Source: Candidatus Wolfebacteria bacterium CG_4_10_14_0_8_um_filter_39_64
Lineage (GTDB): Bacteria; Patescibacteriota; Minisyncoccia; UBA6257; UBA9933
Assembly: GCA_002784365.1 (NCBI GenBank)
Contig: PFKY01000026.1
Coordinates: forward strand, 3,391-9,679
Reading direction: 5' to 3'
DNA length: 6,289 nt
Shown: positions 1 through 5,323 of the stretch, piece after piece
Layout of the letters: each line of letters begins with the position of its first letter
Numbering within the stretch: position 1 is the first letter of the stretch
Translations under genes and position numbers: made by a program
Notes under the pieces: model-generated
The model's input: the letters and a program-made list of their open reading frames with translations, nothing else
Told to the model about the DNA's origin: nothing
The model's database searches: none

Positions 1-2248
1 TTTGTGTATTATTTTGCGTCGCAGCCATATTTTTCTGTGCTTCTTCAATTTTTTCTTTATTTTCTTCAAGCCACTTGTCAAAACCATTCATCATATCTTT
101 AAACATAATATGACTTTCCCGGCGGTATTCTACCAAGGGGTCGTGCTGACCGTAAGCTCTCATTCCCACCGATTCTCTTAATGCTTCCATATTTTCCAAG
201 TGGTTCATCCATAGAATATCCAGCATCCCTAAAATCTGGGGCAGTGATTTCTTTTCCAAAAGTTCCTGCCTTTTTCTGTAAATAGTGGTTCGCTGTTTAT
301 TTAAAATATCATCGTATTCCAGCAGGTGTTTGCGGCTGTCAAAGTTAAATCCTTCAACTTTTTTCTGGGCTTCATTGACTACCTTTGAAACTAATTTAGA
401 TTCAATCGGTTGGTCTTCCGGCAGATTAAAACTTTCCATTAAAGATTTAATTTTCTCGCCGCCGAAAATTCGCAAAAGGTCGTCTTCCAAAGAGAGAAAA
501 AATCGTGAAGTTCCCGGATCGCCCTGCCTGCCGCTTCTGCCGCGAAGCTGGTTATCAATTCTTCTGGCTTCGTGCCGTTCAGTGCCAATCACATAAAGGC
601 CGCCGAGTTCTTTGATTTTTTGGGCTTCCTCAGGCACAGGCGGATTGCCAGCCAAAACAATGTCAACGCCGCGACCAGCCATATTGGTGGCCACGGTCAC
701 GGCTCCCAATTTTCCGGCCTGGCTAATAATCAAGCCTTCGCGTTCATGATTCTTGGCGTTCAAAACTTCATGAGGAATCCCGGCTTGCTTCAGCAAGTCC
801 GATATAATTTCATTATTGGTTATTGAAGTTGTTCCGAGCAAAATCGGCTGTCCTTCCAGATGCCGTTCTTTCACTTCTTTAATCACCGCCCGACATTTGG
901 CTTCCAAAGTTTTATAAATCATGTCGGAATTATCTTTTCTAATCATCGGTTTGTTCGGCGGAACGCTGACCACTTCCAAATTGTAAACTTTATGAAATTC
1001 CTCAGCCGAGGTTTGAGCCGTGCCAGTCATTCCCGCGATTTTTTTATACAAGCGGAAATAATTCTGAATTGTAATTTGGGCAAAAGTCCGCGATTCCTGC
1101 TGAACCTGAACGTTTTCTTTTGCTTCAATTGCCTGATGCAGTCCGCCCGAATAACGGCGACCGTACATCAAGCGACCGGTAAATTCATCTACGATGATGA
1201 TTTCTCCGTTTTTAATCAAGTATTGTTTGTCGCGGTGAAATAATGTTTTGGCTTTTAAACATTCTTCCAAATAATGAACCAGCCGGAGATTTTCCGGGCC
1301 GTAAAGGTCTTTTAATTTCAATATTTTTTCTACTTTATCAATACCCTCGTCGGTAATGCTGACTGTTTTCATTTTTTCGTCCACCAAATAATCCTCATTT
1401 TCAGAAAGTTGACTGACGACCCTGGTAAAAATCCGATAATAATCGCTGGACTCGGTGTCCGGAACGGCAATAATTAATGGCGTTCGCGCCTCGTCAATTA
1501 AAATGCTGTCAACCTCATCAATAATGGCGTAATGAAGGCGAGTAACTTGAACCTGCTGGGTTAAATCATAAGATAAATTATCGCGAAGGTAATCAAAGCC
1601 GAATTCATGATTGGTGCCATAAGTAATATCAGCCAAATAAGCCTCTTTTCTCGAGATTGGCCGGAGAAATTCCTGAAATACTTTAAAAGCCCCTAAAACA
1701 TCTCTTTTTTTATCTTTATCATCAACGCTTTGCGCTTTGCTATTTGCTATTTGCTGTGTCGTAAATTCCGGGTCATACAAATAAGCACCTTCATGAGTCA
1801 GGCAGCCAATTGAAAGCCCTAAGGCATAGTAAATTTGTCCCATCCAGACCGCATCGCGGCGCGCCAAATAATCATTGACCGTGATGACGTGAACGCCTCT
1901 GCCGCTTAAAGCATTAAGATAAACCGGAGCTGTAGCAGCCAAAGTTTTTCCCTCGCCGGTTAACATCTCGGCAATTTTTCCCTGATGCAAAATAATGCCG
2001 CCAATCAATTGAACGTCAAAGTGTCTCTGATTAAGAGTTCGTTTGGCCGCTTCCCGAATTAATGCAAAAGCCTCGACTAAAGCGTCGTCGAGGCTTTTAC
2101 CATTTTGGACCGTTTTTTTTAAATCCAAACCTTTGCCTTTCAATTCTTCATCGGTAAGTTTTTCCAATTCCGGCTCTTGAAAATTGATGGATTTAATTAA
2201 GGGTTCGAAATCATATTTGCCAAAAAATTTTTTAAAAAGGGAAAACAT
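1..2248 (-). CDS. secA: Preprotein translocase ATPase SecA (C-terminus beyond window)
   Basis: SecA is the cytoplasmic motor ATPase that pushes unfolded preproteins through SecYEG. The frame is open from the ATG at 2248 to the window edge (749 complete codons, no stop), beginning [11 protein letters not shown], a normal SecA start. Motifs in order: [20 protein letters not shown], Walker A TGEGKT (97-102), [29 protein letters not shown], Walker B DEVD (244-247), the preprotein cross-linking domain, [22 protein letters not shown], and the arginine-finger motif [13 protein letters not shown]. Two departures from the family are visible. About 42 extra residues lie between the two halves of NBD1 (roughly 150-200) and include a heptamer repeat. 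The helical scaffold runs from [11 protein letters not shown] straight into [24 protein letters not shown] (near 663-680), so the helical wing domain seems absent. There is no Shine-Dalgarno. The zinc-binding tail cannot be judged because the gene leaves the window. Confidence 0.97.
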   Translation of the reverse strand, partial: MFSLFKKFFGKYDFEPLIKSINFQEPELEKLTDEELKGKGLDLKKTVQNGKSLDDALVEAFALIREAAKRTLNQRHFDVQLIGGIILHQGKIAEMLTGEGKTLAATAPVYLNALSGRGVHVITVNDYLARRDAVWMGQIYYALGLSIGCLTHEGAYLYDPEFTTQQIANSKAQSVDDKDKKRDVLGAFKVFQEFLRPISRKEAYLADITYGTNHEFGFDYLRDNLSYDLTQQVQVTRLHYAIIDEVDSILIDEARTPLIIAVPDTESSDYYRIFTRVVSQLSENEDYLVDEKMKTVSITDEGIDKVEKILKLKDLYGPENLRLVHYLEECLKAKTLFHRDKQYLIKNGEIIIVDEFTGRLMYGRRYSGGLHQAIEAKENVQVQQESRTFAQITIQNYFRLYKKIAGMTGTAQTSAEEFHKVYNLEVVSVPPNKPMIRKDNSDMIYKTLEAKCRAVIKEVKERHLEGQPILLGTTSITNNEIISDLLKQAGIPHEVLNAKNHEREGLIISQAGKLGAVTVATNMAGRGVDIVLAGNPPVPEEAQKIKELGGLYVIGTERHEARRIDNQLRGRSGRQGDPGTSRFFLSLEDDLLRIFGGEKIKSLMESFNLPEDQPIESKLVSKVVNEAQKKVEGFNFDSRKHLLEYDDILNKQRTTIYRKRQELLEKKSLPQILGMLDILWMNHLENMEALRESVGMRAYGQHDPLVEYRRESHIMFKDMMNGFDKWLEENKEKIEEAQKNMAATQNNTQ
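1726..1756. repeat. Heptamer tandem array inside secA
   Basis: On the plus strand there are two copies of CGCTTTG (1726-1739), two of CTATTTG (1740-1753), then CTG. The four units are 7 bp long and keep the secA frame. They encode roughly QIANSKAQS in the NBD1 insertion, a region I expect to be surface-exposed and variable. Similar 7-bp arrays occur in the hydrolase and tpiA genes of this window. Confidence 0.85.
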
Positions 2249-2289
2249 CTATTTTCTATATTTATCTATTTTTCTCTATATTTCTCTAT
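2249..2289. repeat. Tandem ~10-bp repeat across the hpf end and hpf-secA gap
   Basis: Read on the minus strand the units are ATAGAGAAAT, ATAGAGAAAA, ATAGATAAAT and ATAGAAAAT, then AG directly before the secA ATG. The array encodes the last residues of Hpf (about KIEKYREK), contains its TAG stop, and fills the whole gap to secA. It leaves no canonical Shine-Dalgarno for secA, only the purine-rich AGAAAATAG. Confidence 0.75.
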
Positions 2290-2598
2290 TTTAATCTCTT
2301 TGTATTTTTTAATCTCCTGTTGTAGTCTGTCCTTAACTTCATCTATGGCTACCCTGACATCCCAATCGAAATGTTCGGCTCTTAGAGGTTTTTTGCCTAT
2401 GGAAAAACTCGCCTCGGCGTAGAAAATATTGCCGCTCCGATGATGCCTGGTGGTTCGGGCAATCTCAACAAAAACCTCAATTTCATTTTCGGTTTCAAAT
2501 CTTTTAAGAAAATGGCTGAGGGAACCGATTTTTATTTCTATGTATTCGCGGATGGCCGGCGTAAGGTCTAAATTTGTGGCTTTGATATTGAGTTTCAT
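2266..2598 (-). CDS. hpf: Ribosome hibernation promoting factor, short form (HPF/RaiA family)
   Basis: This is a 110-residue member of the HPF/YfiA family, which binds the decoding region of the 30S subunit and silences ribosomes in stationary phase or stress. The sequence shows the typical beta-alpha-beta-beta-beta-alpha pattern: MKLNIKATNLDLTPAIREYI at the start, EVFVEIARTTRHHRSG in the middle, IFYAEASFSIGKKPLRAEH, and the final helix WDVRVAIDEVKDRLQQEIKKYK. It is close to YfiA in length and lacks the C-terminal dimerisation domain of long HPF. The last 12 or so residues are Lys/Glu-rich and partly encoded by a 10-bp tandem repeat. secA starts 17 bp downstream, so the two are probably co-transcribed. 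No Shine-Dalgarno precedes the ATG; the upstream bases are the end of an inverted repeat. Whether it makes 100S dimers cannot be told from sequence. Confidence 0.93.
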   Translation of the reverse strand: MKLNIKATNLDLTPAIREYIEIKIGSLSHFLKRFETENEIEVFVEIARTTRHHRSGNIFYAEASFSIGKKPLRAEHFDWDVRVAIDEVKDRLQQEIKKYKEIKIEKYREK

Positions 2599-2662
2599 GT
2601 GCCAATTATATCCAAATTTTCAAGCCATCAGACGCAGAAAATTTGGTGATAGAATTGAGCAC
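2599..2662. repeat. Inverted repeat IR1 abutting the hpf start codon
   Basis: The core is a perfect 10-bp inverted repeat, CCAAATTTTC (2612-2621) and GAAAATTTGG (2637-2646), with a 15-bp spacer. The arms extend imperfectly outward to GTGCCAATTATATC (2599-2611 and on) and GATAGAATTGAGCAC (ending 2662), with one mismatch and short bulges. The left end touches the A of the hpf ATG. As RNA it would put the start codon at the foot of a hairpin; as DNA it could be an operator. Confidence 0.8.
2605..2610 (-). promoter_or_regulatory. Possible -10 box giving a leaderless hpf mRNA
   Basis: A perfect TATAAT on the minus strand ends six bases before the hpf ATG (TATAATTGGCACATG). Transcription would begin at or next to the A of the ATG, giving a leaderless message. 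No good -35 hexamer lies 16-18 bp upstream, so this is weaker than the promoter at 2786-2814. Confidence 0.3.
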
Positions 2663-2766
2663 CCCGCCCATACTTTGCTGGCGATAATGGCTTAAAGATA
2701 AATAGTTTGTTCTGAACAATCTTTCTTTTTCTGGAACCAACATCATTAGTAAAGTATGGGCGGGGT
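2661..2766. repeat. Inverted repeat IR2 with 18-bp arms and nested hairpins
   Basis: The arms are ACCCCGCCCATACTTTGC (2661-2678) and GTAAAGTATGGGCGGGGT (2749-2766), complementary at 17 of 18 positions. The one mismatch is a G-U pair in plus-strand RNA and A-C in minus-strand RNA. Inside, TAATG (2685-2689) can pair with CATTA (2744-2748), and a hairpin AAAGA/TCTTT encloses TTGTTC-T-GAACAA (2707-2719). No ORF of note lies inside. It could be an mRNA leader structure, a small mobile element with terminal repeats, or a structured RNA. Confidence 0.85.
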
Positions 2767-2770
2767 TAAG

Positions 2771-2820
2771 GTTTGCTTATGAAAAATTCTACACCTTCGG
2801 TTTGAATTTTTCAAGCAAGC
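2771..2820. repeat. Inverted repeat IR3 overlapping the hpf promoter
   Basis: GTTTGCTTATGAAAAATTC (2771-2789) pairs with GAATTTTTCAAGCAAGC (2804-2820) apart from a 2-base bulge and one G-U/A-C position. The central loop contains ACC/GGT with a three-base turn. Both promoter hexamers of the predicted hpf promoter fall in or at the edge of the arms. No T-run follows on either strand, so it is not a terminator. Confidence 0.75.
2786..2814 (-). promoter_or_regulatory. Sigma-70-type promoter for hpf-secA
   Basis: On the minus strand, TTGAAA (2814-2809), a 17-bp spacer and TAGAAT (2791-2786) match the housekeeping consensus well. Transcription would start near 2779 and give a leader of about 180 bases that contains IR2 and IR1 before the hpf ATG. 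The promoter sits directly after the upstream terminator, which is the expected arrangement. Confidence 0.55.
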
Positions 2821-2827
2821 CCTTAAT

Positions 2828-2880
2828 AAAAAACCCCTCTTTCTTAACTCCGACGTAACGTCGGGGTGGGGAAAGAGGGG
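2828..2880 (-). terminator. Intrinsic terminator (IR4) on the minus strand
   Basis: CCCCTCTTTC (2834-2843) pairs perfectly with GAAAGAGGGG (2871-2880), and an inner stem CCGACG/CGTCGG (2850-2855, 2859-2864) closes a TAA loop. On the minus strand the stem is followed at once by six T's (2833-2828) and ATT. It would end transcripts arriving from murB or from the small unit at 2890-3077. In plus-strand RNA the connecting segment is also mostly paired by G-U pairs. Confidence 0.85.
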
Positions 2881-2889
2881 AAGAATGAT

Positions 2890-2961
2890 TTATTTCTTTT
2901 TCTTTCTTTTCTTTGCCATTTGGCGTTTCGCAAACGCCCTAATAGTATTTCCGGCGTTCAC
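2890..2961 (-). CDS. Possible Lys-rich mini-ORF, unknown function
   Basis: A short frame on the minus strand starts at GTG (2961) and reads 23 residues, beginning V-N-A-G-N-T-I-R-A-F-A-K-R-Q and ending MAKKRKKKK before TAA. The frame is open five codons further upstream (NKSLL) to a stop at 2977-2979. I do not recognise it. The strongly basic tail is typical of small RNA-binding or ribosomal proteins, and the intrinsic terminator begins 9 bp after the stop. A promoter-like pair lies upstream at 3050-3077. A second short frame, ATG at 3004 reading MVDDQKLTIK then TAA (ending 2972), is one base out of phase and ends almost where this frame opens, so a frameshifted or decayed gene of about 38 codons is possible. 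The bases may equally belong to a non-coding RNA. Confidence 0.3.
   Translation of the reverse strand: MNAGNTIRAFAKRQMAKKRKKKK
2922..2957 (-). repeat. Mutually exclusive hairpins
   Basis: On the minus strand AACGCC is followed by 14-15 bases, then GGCGTTT, GCG, and AAACGCC. The central GGCGTTT can pair with the copy before it or with the copy after it (perfect 7-bp stem, 3-base loop), but not both. This is the layout of an RNA switch, though the terminator itself lies 40 bases further on. Confidence 0.45.
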
Positions 2962-3049
2962 GAGTAAAGATTTATTTTATAGTCAGCTTTTGATCGTCGA
3001 CCATTCAATCCCGCTGACCTGTGATACTTATTTATAACTTCTACTATTA

Positions 3050-3077
3050 ATTTTAGAACAAATGAAATTAATTGCAA
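3050..3077 (-). promoter_or_regulatory. Candidate promoter downstream of murB
   Basis: On the minus strand TTGCAA (3077-3072), a 16-bp spacer and TAAAAT (3055-3050) resemble a sigma-70 promoter. Transcription would start near 3043 and run about 215 bases to the terminator at 2828-2880, covering the lysine-rich mini-ORF. Hexamer matches like this arise by chance in AT-rich DNA. Confidence 0.4.
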
Positions 3078-3078
3078 C

Positions 3079-3087
3079 TGTGGATAA
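3079..3087 (-). promoter_or_regulatory. Perfect DnaA-box sequence
   Basis: The minus strand reads TTATCCACA, identical to the high-affinity E. coli DnaA box. It starts one base after the murB stop codon and ends one base before the candidate -35 box at 3077. I see no second box or AT-rich unwinding element near it, so there is no support for an origin. It may be a chance match. Confidence 0.3.
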
Positions 3088-3088
3088 C

Positions 3089-4048
3089 TCAAAGACGGAC
3101 TATTTCCTCCTCCAACCCGATGTTAAATTTTTTCTTCACTTCTTTTTTTACCAATTGAATTAAATTTTTGACATCTTTTGCGGTGGCACCCAAGACATTA
3201 ACTATAAAATTCGGGTGTTTTGGTGAAATCATTGCTCCGCCATGGGAAATTCCCTTGAGTCCTGCCTCAGATATCAGATGGGCGGCCGGAATTACCGGAA
3301 AAGGGTCGTTTTTTATGACTGAATTGAAGCTTTTATGCGCGTTTTTGGCCACTTTTTTAAGAGCCACATTTTTGAAGATACTGCCGATATTCGGGTGCTC
3401 TAGGGGCTGTTTTTGCCGGCGATAATTGATATTTTCCTCAATAATTGTCTGCATTAATTTTCTATCCCCTTTTTTTAGGATTAAGGCGGCTTCAACAATA
3501 ATTTCCCTGTTTTTATTAAGCTTAAAAATGCTCGAGCGATAACTAAAGTTGCAATCCCGATTGTTTCTCCTGATGATTTTCGTTTGGGGTCTTGAAATAT
3601 CTAAACTCACCACCTCTTTGACAATTGTCTGTATCTCACCGCCAAAAGAACCGGCATTGCCCCGAACGGCTCCGCCGACAGTTCCGGGCAAACCACCCGC
3701 CCATTCTAAGCCGGATAAATTTTTATTAATCAAGTAATCAACTAATTGACTGATTAGAACGCCAGCGCCGACCCTTAAGATATCTCCCTCCTTTTTAATA
3801 AGTTGAATGTTTGGTTTCAGAATTAATCCGTTAAATCCTTCGTCTCCAAACAAAATATTCGTTCCGGCTCCCAAAGTGAAAACCCCGCTACCAAAATTCG
3901 CTTTGCGAATTTGGTACGGGGCAAGTAGGCGCCATTTTTCCAGAGCCTTAATAATGTCATCAATGCTTTTTGCTTCAAAAAAATATCTGGCCGGACCGCC
4001 GATTTTATAATTACTATATGAACTTAATTTAACATTTTCTACAAACAT
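3089..4048 (-). CDS. murB: UDP-N-acetylmuramate dehydrogenase MurB
   Basis: MurB is the cytoplasmic FAD enzyme that reduces UDP-GlcNAc-enolpyruvate to UDP-MurNAc with NADPH, the second committed step of peptidoglycan synthesis. Counting from the ATG at 4048 (319 residues): YSNYKIGGPARYF (11-23), FAD-binding LGAGTNILFGDEGF (59-72), WAGGLPGTVGGAVRGNAGSFGGEI, the substrate-binding arginine in FSYRSSIFK, the catalytic-serine motif GSIFKN, AGLKGISHGGAMISPKHPNFIVN, and a C-terminal LEEEIVRL with the likely catalytic Glu. A TTG nine bases upstream would add three residues, but it sits beside a repeat and the ATG is preferred. Residues 44-55 (PYQIRKANFGSG) are encoded by a 39-bp palindrome and appear additional to the usual family sequence at this point. 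The core motifs on both sides are intact, so the enzyme is probably active. No clear Shine-Dalgarno. Confidence 0.96.
   Translation of the reverse strand: MFVENVKLSSYSNYKIGGPARYFFEAKSIDDIIKALEKWRLLAPYQIRKANFGSGVFTLGAGTNILFGDEGFNGLILKPNIQLIKKEGDILRVGAGVLISQLVDYLINKNLSGLEWAGGLPGTVGGAVRGNAGSFGGEIQTIVKEVVSLDISRPQTKIIRRNNRDCNFSYRSSIFKLNKNREIIVEAALILKKGDRKLMQTIIEENINYRRQKQPLEHPNIGSIFKNVALKKVAKNAHKSFNSVIKNDPFPVIPAAHLISEAGLKGISHGGAMISPKHPNFIVNVLGATAKDVKNLIQLVKKEVKKKFNIGLEEEIVRL
3883..3921. repeat. 39-bp palindrome inserted in murB
   Basis: CCCCGCTACCAAAATTCGC, TTT, then GCGAATTTGGTACGGGG: the arms are complementary over 17 positions and differ only by two single-base bulges. On the minus strand it encodes PYQIRKANFGSG in frame, between the second helix region of MurB and its LGAGTN FAD-binding motif. 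The design resembles the in-frame palindromic elements known from Rickettsia, but I do not recognise this sequence as one of them. Confidence 0.85.
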
Positions 4049-4058
4049 AAAAACCAAA

Positions 4059-4104
4059 CGCGGTTTATCCGCGTTAATCAGCGTTTAAATCCGCGTTAAT
4101 CCGC
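4059..4104. repeat. Tandem 10-12-bp repeat between gtrA and murB
   Basis: Plus-strand units are CGCGGTTTATC, CGCGTTAATC, AGCGTTTAAATC, CGCGTTAATC and a final CGC. Units vary from 10 to 12 bp around (C/A)GCGTTAATC. The array fills nearly all of the 58-bp gap between the gtrA stop codon and the murB ATG. Similar degenerate strings of this kind are, from memory, scattered in intergenic DNA of many environmental bacteria. Confidence 0.8.
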
Positions 4105-4106
4105 TT

Positions 4107-4538
4107 CTATTTTTTAAAAACAATAAATTTATATCCTGTGAAATTCCAGGCCATCGAAACTACAGTTGCTAAAACCTTGGCGAAGTTCACCCAAAGAGCC
4201 GGGGATAAACCGAAAAGCGCCGGAACGAAAGTGCTGATACCATAAACGATTCCGCTGTTTAACGAGATACCAACGATGCTGACAACCAAAAATTGAGAGA
4301 ACTCTCTGGCAATCTGTCCCGTTTCGCTTCCTTCTTTTTTAAAAGTCCAATATTTATTCCAGAGATAACTGTTGATGACGGCTACGGCAAAGGAAATCGA
4401 ATTAAGCAGAATAATCCAGCGACCGCTGTAAATGCCGGTTAAAAACATCAATAAATTCAAAATCCCGAAATCAATGCCGGTATTAATAAAGCCAACCACA
4501 ACAAACTTGGAAATTTGTCTTAATAAATTTGCGTTCAT
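4107..4538 (-). CDS. GtrA-family four-helix membrane protein
   Basis: The product is 143 residues with four hydrophobic segments at about 11-33, 42-62, 81-105 and 115-137, the size and topology of GtrA proteins. Family hallmarks are the N-terminal QISKFVVVGFINTGIDFGIL, the loop WNKYWTF after helix 2, and the C-terminal WNFTGYKFIVFKK. GtrA proteins are thought to flip or support transfer of undecaprenyl-phosphate-linked sugars across the inner membrane for decoration of surface polysaccharides. No glycosyltransferase is visible beside it, so the substrate is unknown. Its ATG overlaps the TGA stop of the hydrolase gene (ATGA), which implies translational coupling. murB follows after a repeat-filled 58-bp gap. 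Confidence 0.9.
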   Translation of the reverse strand: MNANLLRQISKFVVVGFINTGIDFGILNLLMFLTGIYSGRWIILLNSISFAVAVINSYLWNKYWTFKKEGSETGQIAREFSQFLVVSIVGISLNSGIVYGISTFVPALFGLSPALWVNFAKVLATVVSMAWNFTGYKFIVFKK

Positions 4539-5314
4539 TTTACTCCAAGAAATTCTAAAATCAGATTTTTTAATTCCTGCTCATTTTCTAATATCGTCGT
4601 GCCGTGACCAGCGGCTTCGTAAATTTTTATTTCTTTTTCAACTCCGGCCGGCACCGACTGATAAAGTTTCTGATTTTCTTCGGCGTTTTCACCGTCGTCG
4701 CGGCTCGAAACGAAAAACACTTTTTGTCCGGCTCTGAGATTTTTTGCCAACGATTCGGTTTTAATCCCCCGATAATTCAAGCCCGGTGAGAGCAGAACTG
4801 CGGTTTTGAATTCCGAATGTTCACTGATATATTGTAGCGACAAATTAGCGCCAATGGAAGCGCCGATAAAAATAATCTTGTCGCTTGTCGCTTGTCGCTC
4901 TTTTATTAAGTAATTAGCAGCTGCTTCCAAATCCAAAATACTTTTTTGGTGTTGGCTATCGGCAAAACTTTTATAGCCATCTGGTCCGCCATCCGATTCA
5001 CCATGACCCCTCAAGTCAATAGCCAAATTTTCATAACCAGCATTTTGGAAATTTTTGGCTAACTCAGTCCAAGATTCCTTGGTGGCCGGCATCATATGAA
5101 CCAACACTAACCAACCAGCGGGATTTTCCACTTCATACAAGTCAGCTGCAATTTTAACATCATCTTTTGTGGAGAGGAAAATTTTATTCATGTAATTATC
5201 CACGTCTGTCTGCGTATTTTGAGGCATAAGAAAATTCAAACCCGACATCACCACAATAGTGGCTAAACCTACTAAAATAATTATAGCACTGATGGTAGAT
5301 TTCTTAAACCTCAT
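4535..5314 (-). CDS. Membrane-anchored alpha/beta hydrolase
   Basis: A 259-residue protein with one N-terminal hydrophobic segment (8-30) after a short basic start (MRFKKS), suggesting an inner-membrane anchor with the domain outside. The fold markers are LVLVHMMPATKESW (oxyanion region, HMM instead of the commoner HGG), NLAIDLRGHGESDG, the nucleophile elbow GASIG with Ser153, an acidic residue in SSRDD (Asp206 or 207), and His237 in AAGHGTT. The Ser-Asp-His triad is complete, so an esterase, lipase-like or acyl-transfer activity is expected; the substrate cannot be read from sequence. A 7-bp tandem repeat encodes about ERQATSDK (139-146) just before the nucleophile strand. The start is 9 bp after the SIMPL gene stop, with no Shine-Dalgarno; the stop overlaps the gtrA start. 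Confidence 0.9.
   Translation of the reverse strand: MRFKKSTISAIIILVGLATIVVMSGLNFLMPQNTQTDVDNYMNKIFLSTKDDVKIAADLYEVENPAGWLVLVHMMPATKESWTELAKNFQNAGYENLAIDLRGHGESDGGPDGYKSFADSQHQKSILDLEAAANYLIKERQATSDKIIFIGASIGANLSLQYISEHSEFKTAVLLSPGLNYRGIKTESLAKNLRAGQKVFFVSSRDDGENAEENQKLYQSVPAGVEKEIKIYEAAGHGTTILENEQELKNLILEFLGVK
4877..4898. repeat. Heptamer tandem array inside the hydrolase gene
   Basis: Three perfect copies of CTTGTCG on the plus strand (CGACAAG on the coding strand) followed by the start of a fourth. Three units are 21 bp, so the frame is preserved, and they encode RQATSD in a loop before the GASIG strand. Confidence 0.9.
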
Positions 5315-5323
5315 AATATCAGC

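Noticed and set aside
285..1243. Plus-strand open frames opposite secA
   Set aside because: They are antisense to an unbroken, motif-rich SecA frame and their translations resemble no protein family I know.
2661..2766. CRISPR array or insertion sequence from the 18-bp repeats
   Set aside because: The two copies are inverted and unique, the content is about 70 bp, and there is no transposase or target duplication visible.
2922..2938. Intrinsic terminator at GGCGTTT-CGC-AAACGCC
   Set aside because: No T-run follows on the minus strand; the T-rich stretch on the plus strand lies before the stem, not after it.
3000..3035. Signal recognition particle RNA, from CAGGTCAG on the minus strand
   Set aside because: The GGAAGGAAGCAG apical loop sequence that defines bacterial SRP RNA is absent.
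3079..3087. Replication origin suggested by a perfect DnaA box
   Set aside because: Only one box is present, no cluster or unwinding element is seen, and neither dnaA nor dnaN is nearby.
4049..4057. Upstream TTG start for murB
   Set aside because: It adds only MVF ahead of a good ATG, and the sequence before it is tandem repeat.
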